Shown here: one piece after another, positions 62,129 to 64,000 of the stretch
Layout of the letters: every line of letters starts with the position of its first letter
Numbering within the stretch: the first letter of the stretch is position 1
Assembly: GCF_046237605.1 (NCBI RefSeq)
Contig: NZ_CP143542.1
Span: 2,170,001-2,234,000 of the forward strand
Direction: 5' to 3'
Source: Paraperibacillus marinus
GTDB taxonomy: Bacteria > Bacillota > Bacilli > Bacillales > DSM-1321
Length of the DNA: 64,000 nt
The notes under the pieces: generated by a model
What the model saw: the letters and a program-made list of their open reading frames with translations, nothing else
What the model was told of the DNA's origin: nothing
Database searches by the model: none
Program-made: the position numbers and the translations under genes

Positions 62129-62143
62129 CTTACATCACCTCCT

Positions 62144-62445
62144 GAGGCTATTAATATCTACATTATAAACCATACTATTTAATGATGCACCGGATAGAAA
62201 AATGATCATGGACAGAACGATTTTCAACAAATAACATTAGTTTTTTTCATATTTCGACTATTTTTATGATATTTACTGATGGATAGCTTTCCTTACCCCT
62301 TCTTTAAATACAATCTGTCAGCATACACTCGTCCCTGTGAAGAATCAGATTTTCAGCGGTAAGGCGGGTAATTATCCAAGTAAAATGTTTAAATATCCGT
62401 TTTAACTGGAAAATAATAAATAGCTGGACTATTAGGAGGTTAGAT
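62144..62445. other. Divergent promoter region
   Basis: About 300 bp between the leader ORF (minus) and the formate/nitrite transporter gene (plus). AT-rich; no Fnr-type palindrome of good quality was seen (only the half site TGTGA at about 62337). Confidence 0.4.
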
Positions 62446-63231
62446 ATGTCATTTCATCAGCCAAAGCAAATTGCAGAGATTTCAGTTGAGGCAGGAGTAA
62501 AAAAGGCTGGCATGAATCTGAGGAGCATGCTGATCCTGGGGTTTCTTGGAGGGGCTTTTATATCCATCGGCTTCCTTCTTGATATCAGGGTTTCAGCCGA
62601 CCTGCCGAAGGACTGGGGAACGTTTGGCAGCTTCCTTGGGGCAGCAGTTTTCCCGCTGGGACTAATTTTGATTGTCCTGGCAGGAGGTGAGCTTCTGACT
62701 GGTAATATGATGTCGGTTCCGCTCGCCTACTTTATGAATAGGATTACGCTTGGACAGCTTTTGAAGAATTGGGGCATCATTACCATTGCAAATCTTGCTG
62801 GTGCACTTTTTGTTGCTTATTTTTTTGGCCATGTGGCTGGTCTGACGGAAGAAGGTGCCTTTTTAGAAAAAACCGCATCCATCGCACAGCATAAAATTGA
62901 TGATACCTTCCTGCAGGCGCTGGTGTCAGCGATCGGGTGCAACTGGCTTGTCGGTCTCGCAGTATGGCTTGCCTATGGATCTGAGCAGATGAGCGGCAAG
63001 ATCCTCGGGATTTGGTTTCCCATCATGGGTTTCGTCGCGATCGGTTTTCAGCACGTTGTAGCCAATATGTTTGTAATTCCCGCAGCTATCTTTGCAGGCC
63101 AGGCAGGATGGGATGATTTCGTTTATAACTTCATTCCGGTCTATATCGGCAATGCGATAGGCGGAAGTATTTTTGTGGCCATGGCCTATTTTTATGCTTA
63201 TAAAAAGGACATGTTCCAGGAGAAAATTTAA
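62446..63231 (+). CDS. Formate/nitrite transporter (FNT) family channel
   Basis: A 261-residue membrane protein with six hydrophobic segments in the FNT fold: MLILGFLGGAFISIGFLL, VLAGGELLTGNMMSVPLAY near 80, the second-half repeat AIGCNWLVGLAVWLAYGSE near 165, and FVAIGFQHVVANMFVIPAAI with the central channel His near 205. Passes formate, nitrite or hydrosulfide as the weak acid. Which ion cannot be said. ATG after AGGAGGTTAGAT; terminator follows. Confidence 0.92.
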   Translation: MSFHQPKQIAEISVEAGVKKAGMNLRSMLILGFLGGAFISIGFLLDIRVSADLPKDWGTFGSFLGAAVFPLGLILIVLAGGELLTGNMMSVPLAYFMNRITLGQLLKNWGIITIANLAGALFVAYFFGHVAGLTEEGAFLEKTASIAQHKIDDTFLQALVSAIGCNWLVGLAVWLAYGSEQMSGKILGIWFPIMGFVAIGFQHVVANMFVIPAAIFAGQAGWDDFVYNFIPVYIGNAIGGSIFVAMAYFYAYKKDMFQEKI

Positions 63232-63240
63232 TAAAGGCAC

Positions 63241-63282
63241 AAGACAAGGGATGCCGCCAATGGACGGCATCCCTTGTCTTTA
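63241..63282 (+). terminator. Rho-independent terminator
   Basis: AAGACAAGGGATGCCG-CCAATGGA-CGGCATCCCTTGTCTT, long perfect stem. Confidence 0.92.
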
Positions 63283-63296
63283 ATGGGGGCTAAGCT

Positions 63297-63425
63297 TTAG
63301 TCTTTCTTTTTGAACAATTCACTTCGGTGCTTGTAAAAATAAATCAGGTACGGAAAGGAAAGGATCAGCAGCATTTCAACAGCTGTTATGATCTCATCCA
63401 TAATCCCTTTGAAAAAGACCAGCAC
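63297..63425 (-). CDS. Small predicted single-pass membrane protein
   Basis: About 42 residues: MLVFFKGIMDEIITAVEMLL then ILSFPYLIYFYKHRSELFKK and KD. One hydrophobic helix with a Lys-rich cytosolic end. Start uncertain: GTG 63425 (GGGGTGG just upstream), GTG 63434 or ATG 63401. No family recognised; it lies between the FNT gene and sspI. Confidence 0.42.
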   Translation of the reverse strand: MLVFFKGIMDEIITAVEMLLILSFPYLIYFYKHRSELFKKKD

Positions 63426-63513
63426 ATCATCCACCCCAAAAAAGTCAAAATTCCTTCTATTTATCTTAACCCTTCCCTATTTAAACTACAAATATATATG
63501 CGAAAGACACACT

Positions 63514-63548
63514 AAAAAGCAGTCCCCCCATGTACGGAGAACCGCTTT
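63514..63548 (-). terminator. Rho-independent terminator of sspI
   Basis: Minus strand AAAGCGGTTCTCC-GTACAT-GGGGGGACTGCTTTTT, imperfect stem. Confidence 0.7.
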
Positions 63549-63555
63549 AAAAATC

Positions 63556-63765
63556 TTACTTCGGCAGTCCGCCGGCGATGGTCTGGAGCATTCCCTGCTT
63601 TGCCTGTTCCGGGGCGTTCTGCCAGATCACTTCAAATAATACACCAAGGCCAGGAAGCATTAATTCCTCGCCGCTAGAAACAGCATCGACAATTGTATCC
63701 TCGAGCTCTTCCGGGGAATTTCCAATCACGTTTTTCTTGACGGCTTCCCTAATATTTACAGCCAT
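63556..63765 (-). CDS. sspI: Small acid-soluble spore protein SspI
   Basis: A 69-residue protein: MAVNIREAVKKNVIGNSPEE, LEDTIVDAVSSGEELMLPGL and GVLFEVIWQNA are the SspI family pattern. Spore core protein, expected under sigma-G. ATG 63765 is 5 nt behind GGAGGG; the frame open further up lacks a ribosome site. Confidence 0.94.
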   Translation of the reverse strand: MAVNIREAVKKNVIGNSPEELEDTIVDAVSSGEELMLPGLGVLFEVIWQNAPEQAKQGMLQTIAGGLPK

Positions 63766-63844
63766 GCTAACCCTCCTAACAGTCTGATCCTGCTTAGGAT
63801 TCACAGCTTTAGGAAAAGTATGTACAGATTGGGCAGTTTTTGAA

Positions 63845-64000
63845 TTATAAATCCTTCTTTAAATAGTGATGGACAAAAGCGCCCCCTGCATTTTCAATAC
63901 GCCCATATTCCTGATAACCCATCTTCTTATAAAAATCAAAGGCCTGGAAGCTGAGGGTGTCAAGCTTAATAAAAGTGCATCCATTCTTCTCGGCCACATT
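63845..64000 (-). CDS. GNAT-family N-acetyltransferase (3' part only)
   Basis: The last 51 codons of a gene that runs off the right edge: NVAEKNGCTFIKLDTLSFQA, FDFYKKMGYQEYGRIENA, ending HHYLKKDL. FDFYKKMGYQEYG is the last helix-strand of the GNAT fold. Acceptor unknown. Confidence 0.8.
   Translation of the reverse strand, partial: NVAEKNGCTFIKLDTLSFQAFDFYKKMGYQEYGRIENAGGAFVHHYLKKDL

Noticed and set aside
62330..62350. Fnr box upstream of the FNT transporter
   Set aside because: Only the TGTGA half is present; the second half does not match.

Overview
The window reads as chromosome of an endospore-forming Bacillaceae bacterium of moderate GC (a Cytobacillus/Mesobacillus/Priestia-like relative of Bacillus; the genus is inference). 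Supporting signs are five spore-protein genes (tlp, sspN, sspP, sspI and the sporulation-linked yngJIHGFE-type operon), strong GGAGG ribosome binding sites, many TTG/GTG starts, and a B. subtilis-like order of citB/acnA, yneN, sspN, tlp, yneP, yneQ, yneR, plsY, yneT, parE and parC. No rRNA, tRNA, CRISPR array, prophage or transposase gene was seen.

Layout. 0-9 kb: a cut metallophosphoesterase, DUF6509, the membrane pair mprF/VC0807, an acyl-CoA synthetase, an APH-type kinase, a TetR regulator and an AbrB-type membrane protein. 9-18 kb: an SDR / divergent QueA paralogue / VOC operon, a MATE pump, cytochrome bd oxidase (cydAB), a protein with a Cys/Ser/His-rich tail, and a methyltransferase. 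18-27 kb: a seven-gene leucine/acyl-CoA catabolic operon (acyl-CoA dehydrogenase, ligase, biotin carboxylase, biotin carrier, HMG-CoA lyase, enoyl-CoA hydratase, carboxyltransferase) behind a TetR gene, with a candidate operator and cre site. 27-37 kb: staygreen-family protein, DUF4931, amj, parC, parE (candidate LexA box), yneT, plsY, capA-like, yneR.

37-50 kb is an accessory block set between yneR and yneQ. It holds a PadR regulator flanked by TATCCACA repeats, an AT-rich hydrolase, and a complete Bacillus-type gas vesicle cluster on the minus strand: gvpA-P-Q-B-O(R)-N-F-G-L-S-K-J-T, then a giant gene, then gvpU. The giant gene encodes an 868-residue, extremely acidic, low-complexity protein whose N-terminus is a paralogue of GvpT, and it lies directly before gvpU, whose family is implicated in gas vesicle clustering. 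A short coiled-coil motif recurs in GvpJ, GvpP, GvpT and the giant protein. This is the most unusual content of the window.

50-64 kb: yneQ, yneP, a double AAA+ ATPase, tlp, sspN, an FbpB-like small basic protein, a methyltransferase, yneN, acnA, sspP, map, a FusB-type EF-G-binding protein, a CD3324-family HTH gene preceded by a 27-codon leader ORF with two mutually exclusive hairpins, a formate/nitrite transporter, a small membrane protein, sspI and a cut GNAT gene. Several dispersed intergenic repeat families are scattered over the window; one copy sits inside the gvp operon between gvpA and gvpP. All family calls are made by reading translated sequence without database searches.
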